60,000 nucleotides of DNA from Diphasiastrum complanatum. Taxonomy: Eukaryota > Streptophyta > Lycopodiopsida > Lycopodiales > Lycopodiaceae. The stretch covers positions 3,444,620-3,504,619 of the forward strand of contig CM055097.1 in the NCBI GenBank assembly GCA_029204225.1, read 5' to 3'. The translations under genes and the position numbers were made by a program. Below are positions 36,630-49,286 of the stretch, in pieces. Numbering within the stretch: position 1 is the first letter of the stretch; each line of letters begins with the position of its first letter. Below the pieces are notes generated by a model that saw only the letters and a list, made by a program, of their open reading frames with translations, was not told where the DNA came from and made no database searches.

Positions 36630-37470
36630 TATTCGTATAGAGTCATCACAGTCAAAAATATCATATTGACCAAACCTAACAACCAGCAAAAACTTCGAGT
36701 TGAGGAGAATATGCTCATCTGCATCCATCCACAACAAGAACTATGTTAGAATAGGGACATTATTGTGAGAACTACATGTGTCTACACATATTCTCAGTTG
36801 TTATCCATGTCGCAACAAGTAGTCATTTCCAAGATTTACAAGGTTAACAATGTATGATCAGTGCTTGAAAGTCAACAACTACATAAGTACGACTAAAGTA
36901 GACAATTACATCCAAACTAGTTTCAAAGTAGAGTTAAAAACTATCTGCCATTACCCTTTTCAGAATGTTTATCGGAACACCATCCCTTATCCTGAGTAAC
37001 AACTTAGAGAAATATTTATTGCACTGTCAATTTCAAATTGTCAAGGCATTACCATCCACAAATAAGTATATATAGATTTTAACAGACAGATCTAATCCAA
37101 GTCATATAACTAAACCCATCATATCATTTGTATTAGAAATAGTCGAAGTGTAACCAAAGGTTTAAACAAAAAATAGTACACTTCAAAGGAGACCTCGTTA
37201 ATGAAAGTTAAGCATCAACGGGTAGTAAATTCATGATCATTTCATGGCACTTCAACTCTTCATACCCGTTAGTAGTGACAACCATATTGAGAAAATTAGA
37301 AGACTGTTCACACGAATTTTTTCATTGTTAACATTAAGAATATTGTACGAAGTTTGATCAAAAGAACTCAAGAGAGTTCGTTCATTGTGATCATAGTGAC
37401 CGAAACAAGCAAGTAAATCATGAAACCATTTATTAATTAGATGTGTGTGTGTTTTTGAACCTAACAAATC
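36630..37470. repeat. Tandem duplication of about 0.9 kb, copy 1
   Basis: Matches copy 2 from end to end in the same order: CGTATAGAGTCATCACAG, GAGTTGAGGAGAATATGCTC, CAGTGCTTGAAAGTCAACAA, GACCTCGTTAATGAAAG and GGCACTTCAACTCTTCATAC. It ends with a short ATGTGTGTGTGT. No coding potential is seen. Confidence 0.9.
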
Positions 37471-37529
37471 TAAACAAAACTGCACATTATCACCACAATA
37501 CCAAACATACGATTAAAGTAAATCAAATT

Positions 37530-38383
37530 CGTATAGAGTCATCACAGTTAGACATATCATATTGACCAACCAGCAAAAGCTCCGAGTTGAGGAGAATATG
37601 CTCACCTGCATCCATCCACAACAACAACCGTTTTAGAACAGGGACATTATTGTGGGAATTATAGGTGTCTACATATACTCTCAGTTGTTATCGCAACAAG
37701 TAGTCATTGTCAAGTTAGGTCACTCTAATTTTGTCCATATCATGAGTAAAAAGTGTAGCTTTACTCAAAGTTACAAAATTATAAGGTTAACAGTGTATAA
37801 TCAGTGCTTGAAAGTCAACAATTACAAAAGTATGACTAAAGTAGACAATTACATCTAGACTAGTTTTATAGTAGAATTCAAAACTATCTGTCATTACCCT
37901 TTTCAAAATGCTTATCGAAACACCATCCTTTTTTTTTTCTATTAGAAAATTGTTTATTGCACTGTCACTTTCAAATTGTCAAAGTATTACCGTCCACAAA
38001 TAAGTATATATAGACTTTAACAGACAGGTTCAATCCAAGTCATATAACTAAACTCATCATACCATTTATATCAGAAATAGTCAAAGTGTAACCAAAGGTT
38101 TAAACAAAATGCAGTACACTTCAAAGGAGACCTCGTTAATGAAAGTTAAGCATCAACGAGTAGTAAATTCATGACCATTTCATGGCACTTCAACTCTTCA
38201 TACCCGTTAGTAGCAACAACCATATTGAGGGGGTTAGAAGATTGTTCACACAAATTTTTTCATTGTTAACATTTAGAGTGTTGTACGAAGTCTGATCAAA
38301 AGAACTCAAGACAATTCGTTCATTGTGAGCATAGTGACTGAAACAAGCAAGTAAATCATGAGAGCATTTCTTAATTAGATATG

Positions 38384-38384
<1 letters not shown>
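37530..38384. repeat. Tandem duplication of about 0.9 kb, copy 2
   Basis: Starts at CGTATAGAGTCATCACAG (37,533) and follows copy 1 with small indels. It has an extra segment near 37,716-37,775. At the position where copy 1 has five GT units, copy 2 enters a GT array of about 46 units. Confidence 0.9.

Positions 38385-38476
<92 letters not shown>
38385..38476. repeat. (GT)n microsatellite at the end of duplication copy 2
   Basis: About 46 GT units followed by GCGCATGCGTGTG. Confidence 0.98.
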
Positions 38477-38479
<3 letters not shown>

Positions 38480-40361
38480 ATGCGTGTGATTGATTTATCT
38501 ATCAGTTGTATCATCAATCAACTGAAGAAGCATAGTAGGATCATTTTGCCTAGCTCACAATTGTTGTGAACCTCATTGACCATGGAATTCCTTTTATGAT
38601 CTGATCATTGTATTCCAATAGCTTCAATTCACAGATTCTCTATTATCTATGTGTTAATCATGTGTTGAATGCTCTCGTGTTCTCTCTCTCTCTCTAAATT
38701 AGAAATATTCATATTCCATAGATTAACGTAGAATATCAGTCGAAGAATGCATGGTTGTCATAGATGCCTCACTCTTCATGGTTGTCATTGACGCCTACTA
38801 AGTTAAACGAATGACATAATTATCTAGCTATTTAAATGAACATCGAAAGATTATTCCTATATTAATTATTGTTTTCTTCTTGGGAAGAATTGTTCAGACA
38901 CTCCGTTGAATCATTGAATATCTCCAAAAATATTTGTATCAAGCCTCACTTTCATACTATTAAACACACTATCTTTTCTACGATACAATCACATTTCTAT
39001 AAAGACCTCATCTCAATCTAGAGTTTTATGGGGGGGGGGGTATATAGTAGGGTTGCAATGCATGTTCGTTCTGAATTGTGTTTTGAAACACATTCCAAAA
39101 ATCAGGGCTAGCATTTTTCAATATGCAAGAAAAAACAATTTAAATTTGAATTTTATTACTTTTCTCTAGAACGACTATAAAAACAACAATGACTTTAACT
39201 AAAATGAAATAAATGTTTGACTATCGTAAAAATAATCCTTAGAGCAATATGTTCCATAGTACTGAGCAAATGGCCAAGTTGTAGGGGACAAAGCCTCTTC
39301 GGAAATAACTCTAATTGGCAGTTTCCTAGAAGTTATCATGGCATCTTGACTAGAGGATCTTTTTATTATGATGTTCCTAAACCTTCTATAGCAAAGATAA
39401 TTCAAACTTATACATCTTACAACAAGAATTTAGATCTAACGTCTCTTTAAGAATAATAGTAAAACACTATTCTCACTATAGTAAAATATTTATAGCTACT
39501 TACTTTTATAATTCCCCTAAAGCTACCAAAAAAAGGCGAAATAAATCAAATAAAAACAAATTCACTTTTTTTTTCACAATCTAAAACCCTAACTCTAAAA
39601 TTTAAAATGTGTATATCATATAGATATATCATAGTTGCAACCCATGATTTAGATATCACATTCCAAAAATTAAGTTTGGATATTTCAAAACGCCAAAATA
39701 ATCACTATATTACTTTTCCTTACGATAGTTTTTTTTTCCTTGAATTTTTGGAAAGGGATTATATGAAAGGGTGGAATTATGCCACTTCATTACCAAAAGA
39801 TTGTTAAACAATGGTGTTCTAAGGGAAGACCTTTTGGATATATGAGCTATTGCAAATAAATATCACTCTTGATGGTAATTGGGTCCCAAACTCATGGATG
39901 ATGATTAACGATAGAGATGAAATTCTGAAAGACAACTTAATAGCCTACTTTAATGATAAATTGTCAATAATTTGGAGATCATTACATGAATAAATGAGCT
40001 AATTCTTTTCCCTTGAACTTCGATCTAACAAGTGGTTAAATTTCAGCCATACACAATCCGTAGACAATCCTTGATTTGACATCCCAAATTTTTTTAACGG
40101 GCCTATAAACTCGTGCTATCAAAGACCAATTTATCATTGTAAATCAATCAAAAAAATGTTCTAACAGTAATTTGTTTATAAGCAAACTCCAATAATTTAC
40201 TAGTTAAGGAGACTGACAAGGCAAACTAAATAACAATAGTAAACATTTTATGCTAACTAAACTATCAAATTAGTCTTTATTCCTTAAAAAAAACAAAATT
40301 TGCGAGGTAGCGGATCACTAATGAATTGGAACATGCGTTCTAGATTGTTTTGACAACTAGG

Positions 40362-40420
<59 letters not shown>

Positions 40421-41130
40421 GCAAGAGATCGCAATTCGCTACAAAAATATTCCATAACGTGCATTCTGAAACGTCATCAATCTGTGATCCAGATCAAGAT
40501 TTTTATTTATTTATTTATTTTATTTTGTGAAAAAAGACCTATCCAAAAAAAATTGGATAGTTTAGTTAGTGTTAAATGAACACAGAAATCATCAATGAAC
40601 ACATCGAAAGAACGATGCATTGATAAACTAAAAAGAGAAAAAAATAACATTGCATAGAGGCTAGAGCTATATTGGTCTAATCAATTACAAATAGAGATAC
40701 ACTGCAAACCAACAAGATGTTGGAGTGAGAATAGTCAATGTTACAAGCTTACTTTCATAATGATATTGTATAGTGTACTCCTATTTTGATGAGCAATTTG
40801 AGTTTATTCACGTTTTTGTCACAAGCTCAAAGACGGGTGCTTATGATTCATAATTGTTGTCGATTTGTTGTTGTTCAATACAATTCCATGTGATTTCATT
40901 TGACATAATACAAAAACATAGATGTTCAATAAAGAATCACTTAATGACCCAAAATTGAACCGCACTCCTCTTGAAACTCCTGGCAAACTAGGTCACTAAA
41001 TTGCTCTTAAAGACACCTTTAATCTGATACCCATAGTGGCATCAAACATAAATAAATTGCATTTCAAAAAAATCCTAATGGAAATTTTCTAATCAAGTTA
41101 TGGAACACGGGCTAGATCTATGATATATAT
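38480..41130. other. AT-rich stretch, no gene recognised
   Basis: Contains a G10 run at about 39,030, word clusters of GAACGCATTC type at 39,060-39,110 and near 40,330, and a GT repeat at 40,365. No transposon coding sequence recognised. Confidence 0.5.
40365..40420. repeat. (GT)n microsatellite
   Basis: 28 GT units, flanked by GGAACATGCGTTCTAG and CGCAATTCGC words. Confidence 0.97.
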
Positions 41131-41134
41131 CAAT

Positions 41135-41345
41135 GTTGCCTCGGAACGCATTCTAGGGCCTATTGCATTCTACAACGAGCATTTTGGAATGCTATTTTTT
41201 TTTAAAAATTACTATTATAAGAATGAAAAGAAATTTTTTTAATTTGCAACAATTAGAACAATAGTTCTGACAAAAAAAAAAAGTCCTTGTAGTGTTCAAA
41301 AAGAATTCGAATAACTACCCGGAATGCGTTCTGGAACGCATGGTG
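41135..41345. repeat. GGAACGCATTC word-array element (family E)
   Basis: The left cluster (GGAACGCATTCTAGGG, GCATTTTGGAATGC) and right cluster (GGAATGCGTTCTGGAACGCA) flank an AT-rich core with an A13 run. Words occur in both orientations. A weaker relative lies at 39,055-39,110. Confidence 0.6.
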
Positions 41346-41387
41346 CATCTCTAATATATGTGTGTGTGCGTGTGTGTGTGCATGCAT

Positions 41388-41568
41388 TGCTCTAGTGGAT
41401 TTCAATCCATTTCCTTCTCTTTTCCATCATTCTTTTTGGCCCTTTCAACCCCTATACCTTTCTAGCTTTTATTCAACAAGAAAAAGGCAGGGATTGAAAG
41501 GGCCCAAAAAGAAGAAGATTCAGCTAATGATGAAAAAGACAAAAGATGAATTGAAATCCACTAGAGCA
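41388..41568. repeat. Foldback hairpin (MITE-like or small-RNA precursor-like)
   Basis: Left arm 41,388-41,451 begins TGCTCTAGTGGATTTCAAT. Right arm 41,490-41,568 ends ATTGAAATCCACTAGAGCA. The outer 19 bp pair perfectly and the inner arms pair with mismatches and one bulge (TTTTGGCCCTTTCAA with TTGAAAGGGCCCAAAA). The loop is about 38 bases. The flanking DNA shows no clear target duplication. The size and shape fit either a small foldback element or a plant microRNA-type precursor. Confidence 0.8.
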
Positions 41569-41569
41569 G

Positions 41570-44500
41570 CAAATGAAAGCAATGGGATTTATATATCAGA
41601 TGCATTCTGCTATTAAAACTATATTCAATTTATTGCAAAATTGCTCACCCCTTGGAATACTAGCTTCCTTGAACCATTCCTACTGTCTTACCACTATCTC
41701 CATCAGATTGTGTTATACAAGATTGATCAGCTTCAAGGTGATTTTCAGAGGTTCCTCCAGAAGCAATTACCCTTCAAAAAATCGCTATTAGGCATGCAAA
41801 TCCACCTCAATTTTAAACTTTGTAGCTGAAATTTTGAAGTTTTTGGTTTCAAATAACCCAAGTTTTTTTGGGTTTTTGGACCTGCAAATCACTCTTTAAG
41901 ACACAGATCCGCTCAGTTCCTAGTGTCATCTCAATATCTTGAACTCGTCTCCTGGTGTTGTCTCGAATTGATGTTCTTATATCAGATTATAGACCACAAT
42001 TTCATAAGACATATAAAAGATTCAATTTCAATAATCTCAACATTAAAATTTACCTGGTAAGTTTACATAAAAGTCTATTGCTCGAGTCTCAACCCATCCA
42101 ACTCTGGGCGTCCCTTCCAAGGTTTCATGATTCTTCTCTCAAATCCTCTACATCTTCCCAATGCCCACATGAGAGGGGAGGCACAAAGCAAACCAATACC
42201 TTGACACTAACTGATGCCACTTGGCAGTACCTTGAAATATAAGCATGATATGCAGAAGTTACCAAATCATTATGTCAGCAAAATATGTTACGCTGCAGCA
42301 ACGATTAGAATTTATTGTGAATCCAGAAGCTCTAGTCACTGCAATTGGTTTTGGCACTTCAGCTGCTTCAGGAGCTATATATCTATTTGTGAAATTAGAA
42401 TGTATCCAATTTCACAAATTTATATAGAGAAGTCAATGTCATAAGGTAAAGCTTAGAAACAATTTACGAGCAACTCAAAAAGTCAAAGGATCTAAGTCAA
42501 AACAATAAAATAATACTCAATAAAATAAAAACAAAAAATAAAAAATCTTAGCCAAACAGCGTTGCTTATGTCTCATCAGGTAGCCATAGCAGAACAGTTC
42601 AAAACCACTACCAATCAAGGAGAGTTCAGCCAAACATAGTGAAATGTGAAGCTGGTGTTGAAGAAATAAGTTGGCGTTGCAGCTTCTAAACATCTGAAAT
42701 TGGGAAAAAAACCTGACATACCAAAATACTGCTACTCAACTAGGAAAGTTTTATGAAAGTGTTCTAAGACTAGTGAGTGAGCAGTAATCCACAAGACAGA
42801 AGGAAAATTGCGAGCTGCACACAAAAGCAGTTGAAAACTTTAAGCAACCCCTGCACAGAGGCACTAATATTTGAGCCACTGCTGAAACAGGAGCTAAACT
42901 GCAAGTTGTTATTTAAGTAAAAAAACAAGATCCAGTCAAAGATCCACACTGAACAGTCAGCTCAACCTACTACTAAAGCATGTTAGGAATCCAAGTACAC
43001 AACAGATTCATCCAAACAAAGAGAGGAGAGGAGAGGAGAAAAACTAGTTTGCATTAGGAGAGAATTCTCCAACGAATGTGCAAAGTCATATGTATGGAGA
43101 TCACCAGGTCTTGCAATGAAGATCACATTTTTAACAAAGCATTACAAACAAGCACTTCTATCTTCACCAAATTCACGGTGCCTCTACTACTCACTACCAA
43201 AAATGATAATTTAAGCACTAAAACAACTTGAAGCCCTTGTTATTTTCTGAGCTCAAATTCCAGAAATCTGCTCACCTGAATGATGATTTTAGAACTTTAA
43301 GATAACAAGTAGAAGATAGCCCCACTTCTTACACTCCAGGAGCACAATTCATTCGAAATGTTTAGGATATTAAGATTCCACTAATGCACTAAACAGAAAT
43401 CAAATGTGCAAACTTGGAGAGCCAGTGAGGAGGCAATTTGGCGGACAGTTAATGGTAGCACACATGCCTAAACCAACAGGTGATCCGTAACTGAATCCAT
43501 TAAGGGAGAGCTTGGAAACAGAGTGTCTATCGACCGTCGTAACGGTTAGATATCTACTATTACAGCACTAAAAGACCAAAAGCCTGTAAATAAAAGGCCA
43601 AAAGACCTGTCCTATAGCAATATAAATACATGTGCACTACTCATTGTAACTTACTCAATCAGAGACACAACAACGAGATAAGACAGCAAGAGATGTATAT
43701 TGATAAATCAGATTCAGAGTTATAAAAACTCATTTTTGATCAATAGTTTTTTATTGTCTAAATTGTCTTAAGTTGTCTCTTACTTCCGCTCAATACATTT
43801 GTCACAAGTCACGACCGATTGTTGGTGTTCAAGGGCTTGATTTTGGTCCAGGAAGCTTCAAAACAGCTACTTGAACAACGTATGTTTTTGATGACCTGTG
43901 CAGGTAAACAATGCAGGAGTTGTGTGGTCACCCCTTTCTGATAAAGTGCTAGCCGCAAAAGAAGTGCTAGATCAGATCAAGCCAATGGAAGAATGTGCAC
44001 TCTTTTTTGGATTGTATGGAAAAATATACAAATCTAAAAGAGGTAATCAACAAAGAAAGGCTCAAGGCATATTCATTTGATAACCAACTAAAAGAGGCTC
44101 AATTCGCAAGGGAACCACAACAAGAACAAAATTTTGTTTGTGAACTGACACTTCTGAATTTAAATTGGAGTGCCCAAAAGAACAATGATTTCTCCGGAGC
44201 ATGATGTAATGGTCTTCTTTGAAATACACATTAGTGGAAGCTTTCCACCATAGAGAATCTGAGATTTCGCAATAAACTTGATATCAAAGGTGTAGGTTGG
44301 AAATTTTAAGCTTTTAAGGTTTATGAGCAGTTTAAATACTAAATTGTGTTCCTCGTAGTCGATGCAACTCAAGGTTGGCTCAAATTCAACCACAAAAGAA
44401 TCCATGAATCTAGTACAGTATCATTGTAGGTCAATGATCCACTCTAGTGGGTGATTGCCTCAGTGGGTCAAATACAGCTGTGGTATTGAGGTGATGCTCT

Positions 44501-45311
44501 ACAATTTTATAGCAGGGTCCAACTTTACCAGGACATGAGTTGGAAGGTCAGACACTATAACCCATGTTTTTCTGTCATAAGAAGAAGCATCAAAATAATT
44601 AGCATGTCTTTACTTTTTGCAAAAAACCTCACTTCCTGCAGCCTGACATTTAAAGACAAAGGACTGATTACTCCCATGCTTGGACTTCACACAAATTTGC
44701 AACTAGTCAATCGGTTTCATTATGGGACCCAAGATCTGTTGTCAGTTGTGGCACATGTTCTGCCCCTAATTTAGCCATATGGTATGCCTTGATAATTACT
44801 ACACAGTACAGGCCCTGGTGCTATTAAGTTGGATAGTGTAGAAGTTCCTCCAAATTTCAAAAAGGAGGCTGGGACTTCCATTAACATTTTTAATTGTCAC
44901 TTTTACTATAATCATCTAAGAGTACTGAAACTTGGTGTACAATGCAGAGATTGCAAGTGCTTCAAGGGAGAAATAGTTTTCCCACCATTGTGATATGTAG
45001 ATCGAATATAGCACTACCAGAACTCCACAGAAACATAAATAGGACAAGACAGTCAACTATTTGATAGGTTGAGGAGATAAAAAGTACAATTTAACATCAA
45101 TCATATCTAGTCTTATATAAGGGAAAAAAATATAGCAACAAAAAGATCAGCTATATTCATCAACTAAAGAAATACAACATCACTCATAATTGAACAATTA
45201 TGATAGAAGAGATGGCTGCCAACTTTCAACTGCTATCAGTAAGTACAGACGTAATCATGAACCTTTATATAGGATAGAGAAATTACACATCTGCTCGTCT
45301 GGAAACTTTTG
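41570..45311. other. Stretch without recognised gene, downstream of the helicase
   Basis: Several short frames (42,245-42,427; 43,898-44,080; 44,535-44,774) lack convincing motifs. GCAATATAAATACATG near 43,617, followed by TGTAACTTACTCAATC, resembles an LTR promoter and polyadenylation region, so a solo LTR may lie at about 43,400-43,890. Its edges and primer site were not found. Confidence 0.4.
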
Positions 45312-48300
45312 CTATCTTGCTTTCAATGCTCTCTGAGGTGAAGAGTTCCTATTGTTTGACCTTCTAATGCTTCTGTTTGTAGACAATTTCGGCAGAACTT
45401 TTCTACTGGAGACTTTTGTACCATATCTTGATTGGCCAGGCTTTGATGTTCTTGGAAATTTAGGGCTTTCCTTTCGAAGTCTAACCTTTACGCCTAGCTT
45501 TTTTTCTGATTTGAGTTTCAATTTATGTTTTTCAGCAGCTTCTTTTCTTTTGATGCCTTCAAGTTTCTCTTTGCTTGAAGTCAGTGCTTCTAATGTTTCC
45601 CCTCTAGTTATTGCTTCCTCAATCTGTCCAGCAAGGGTTTGATCACGTTTTGCGACAAGACAAGTGACCTTACCTGAAACACAGCGAAAAATCAAACTTA
45701 ATCAACCTTTAATGTCATGCATTAATGCTGAAAATGAACTTGTGGAAAGTGATTGCATTTATGATGAAGAGCAGACCTTTGGCACCCATTCTCGCTGTCC
45801 TTCCAGTACGATGCAAGTAATCAATCTACAAAGAGCATGGGCCATAATCAATTCTATTACTTATTCACGATGTGCTCTTGAGTCTCAACTTTGCATATCG
45901 CTATTACCTTGATGATGGAGAAAGTGATTCTTCACAATAACTACAAACAAGAACTACATACACATGGAAATCACGCTGCTTTTAAGTAAGAACACATATA
46001 AATACAGCAAAGGCCTCAACAAGCATGGCAGTTGCTCACCGAATTTAAAGGAAAGTCAAACATAATAACATGGTCAACATGAAGGTCAAGCCCACGTGCT
46101 GCCAAATCTGTACACACTAATGTTGGAGTACCACTGGTCGAATAATCAGCCTTAAATTTACGCAGGTTTTCAGTTCTACACAACGACAGATTAGCACAAA
46201 GAGCTACAAATAGTCAGGCAACCAGACGTGGTCATACTAGCAGCACTGTGAATAACATTGTAGACTTTTTAGTTTTCGAATTGGTACTGCAAATCTTCAA
46301 ATCATAAAAACATTATTCCTAAGCGCAAGGGTTACCTTTCCTCTGCCGGTACTTCACCATGATAGTTGACTGTCAAGACATTATTCTCACATAAAAAATG
46401 ATCAACAGCACGACATGATCCCAATGTGTTACAGAAGACCATCACATGGTTGCCTTTTGTGATGCTAGGCTCCAGAACCTAGTCCATGAATGCTCACATT
46501 AAAATTCTAAAAGAAACTTAACATCGTTTTCAACTAAATCTCAACAAAATCTCCTAAAGGTACCAATCCATAACGTCAAGGACAAGATTCTGAATCAGCT
46601 TCAGCTTCTCTGATTTTATAGCTTACAAGCTTGAAAATATTCACATGTTATGAAAAAACAATCTACAAGAAACCTTTCCTAGTCATTGAAGGCCCAAGGA
46701 CTTAACCTACTAGATACAGCTATCAGCAAATAAACACCAGGTAACATGGATATAGAGAATATTGTAAATACATCGATCAACCGTAGTCCAGAGAATCCTG
46801 ATGTGAACCATATTGTATCGATCTGAATCGAGCTCTTAAATGAAAAAATAAATAAATTTTTTAGTTCATGTTTTGAATTGCAAATCACATATAGGTCCAA
46901 TACGAGTAGTAATATCATACAAACCTTGATTTTTAGTGAATAACTGTAATCCATGATTTCCAGAAGATTCAAATTTCGGATTTGAATCTTCTAGCTGTAC
47001 TGTATAAACTAATACCTATCCACTCAGTCCCGTATGATACTTGTCAATGGGAACCGCCACAAGATTCTAATCTGAAAAGCTTCGAATCTTCTTGTATGCA
47101 CCGTAAATTGTATGTTCCAACTCCTGGTAATTTCTAAAGTTTTTAGCAATTTACTTTTGAAGTTTCAGGTGTTGGTTCAAAATTCAAATGTTTAAGAATT
47201 TTTCATCTTTAAGCCTTTTTCAATCCAGTTTCAGAAGCTCCACTCAAAATTCTGCAATCTTGATAGGATCAACTCAAATCTAGTCAAATTGAATCTATTA
47301 AGATTGTGATTCTAATCAAGTCAAATCAAATCGTACACAGTAACAAAATTACAATCTCCATGAGTAGCACGTTACCATGCATTGAAGCTATGCTAAACCA
47401 ACCTTAAGCTACTCTCAGATCTAAGAACTAGTCTCTCAAATAATCCACCTAGCAATGATGATTATGGCCTATTTTATGGACGGTGAGCCCCCATTATCGA
47501 GATCTAACTAGACTCTCATCAAGCTTGATGCATGGGTTAGAGTTTACTTAGAGGGGCCCAACAATGGCCTGTAACCAGTAATGTCAACAGTAAATGTCAA
47601 ATAATGATGAAAGGACGCAAGTGCCTTAACTATACATCTTAATGTCGATGAAAATATTTCCTTGGGAAATGGGGGTGGGGGGCAAATATATGCCTGTAAC
47701 AGCCACTTTACAATGACATGATAGAGATGATCGTTACTGAGAACTAGCAAAAAAAATGTATGCCCAGGTTTATGGGCATGTAATTAGGGCATATTGATTG
47801 ACATTCTAGAATACTTGGGGCTTTATCAATCCATGTAGACCCCAAAAGTGCCACTTGATTAGAATGACTGCATTTGGTTGCATTCTATCATTTTGGTAAG
47901 GATCGAAAGTGTCATATAGGACTTAACCTTTCAGTAAGGTGCAAATAACTCTTGCATCAAACCCAAGGGGACCTCAGGAGACCATTGATGGGCACTGTTC
48001 CTCTCAATTTGGTAGGTGGTGTTCACAATCCTTGGGAGCTTCTTTGTAAGTTTTGAACTGATAGTAAAGAACCTTTTTTTACGTATTTATATGCATTGGG
48101 AAATTTTTATTGAATCAAATCACATGTAGCGACCACTAAGTGATCATATGACGTCTAAACAAGATAGCACGCTCTTGCTTCTTGCTTGAAAAGTACTTTG
48201 ATACAAAATTATGACCAAAGATCCCACTTCATATGAAAAGGATCCATAACTTAGAAAAGCGAACATAAAGCAATGATTGAATGTTTATCCCCACAAGTAT

Positions 48301-49248
48301 GGTGCTAAATCTAAACCTCCACTCGCCTTATCTCTGCTATGTATTTCCATTTTTTTAAGAAAATTTTTACTTTACTCCGAACATGTAGTATGTGCCCTGT
48401 GGTACCGCTGTTATGGTACCGCCGGTACCATAATAGTGGTACCGCCGGTACGATACCGCCCTGGGATCCGCGGTACCAGGGCGGTATCATAATAAAAAAT
48501 AAAAAATTAAATTAAATTTTTTCCCGTGTTATTTTTGTTAAAAAAAAAAAAAAAAATTGGTACCACGGGACCGGTACGGTACCGCGGTACCAGTACGACC
48601 CCACGGTACCGGGATCCGCAGTACCCGGGACCTATGATATATAATATCAAACATGAGGGTCCGGGCCGTTTTGCCCGCGTCCGCGTCCACGTCTGGCGTC
48701 CGGATCCGGACGCGGGGTCGGACACGTATATTTTTTTTTCTTTTTTAAATTTTCTTTTTTGAAAAAACAAAAAAAACAGATGCGCCCGAGGGTCCAGACG
48801 CAATTTTTTTTTTTAAATTTAAAAACAAAAAAATCAAACGCGTCTGGACGCGACGCGCGTCCACGTCCGCCATCCGCTTCCTTAGATATATATATAATAA
48901 TATCAGGGATGAGGGTCCGGGTCGGAATGGCCGCGTCCGTGTCCGCGTTTGCGTCTGGCATCCGGACCCGGACGCGGACGCGTCCGACCCCCGGACGTGG
49001 GGTCGGACGCGTCCAGTTTTTATTTTATTTTTTTTAACTAAAAAACCCTAAAAAAATTTAAAAAATAAAAAACGGACGTGTCCATACCGCCGTACGCACC
49101 CGTGGCTTCATTTTTTATTTTTTTTTAGTCTAAAAAATTTTTTACCGGACGCGTCCGCGGACGTGGACGCACCCTTGACGCGTCCGCGTCCGGACGCGGA
49201 CCCAGACGCGCGTCCGGACTCGCGTTCGCGTCCACCGTCCGCTTCCTT

Positions 49249-49286
<38 letters not shown>

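Noticed and set aside
41388-41568. Calling the hairpin a MIR159/319 gene
   Set aside because: Only a loose resemblance to the mature sequence. Several mismatches fall within the conserved 21 bases.
43898-44080. Short-chain dehydrogenase start (VNNAGVVWSP)
   Set aside because: NNAG alone is too little. No Rossmann glycine motif precedes it and no catalytic YxxxK follows.
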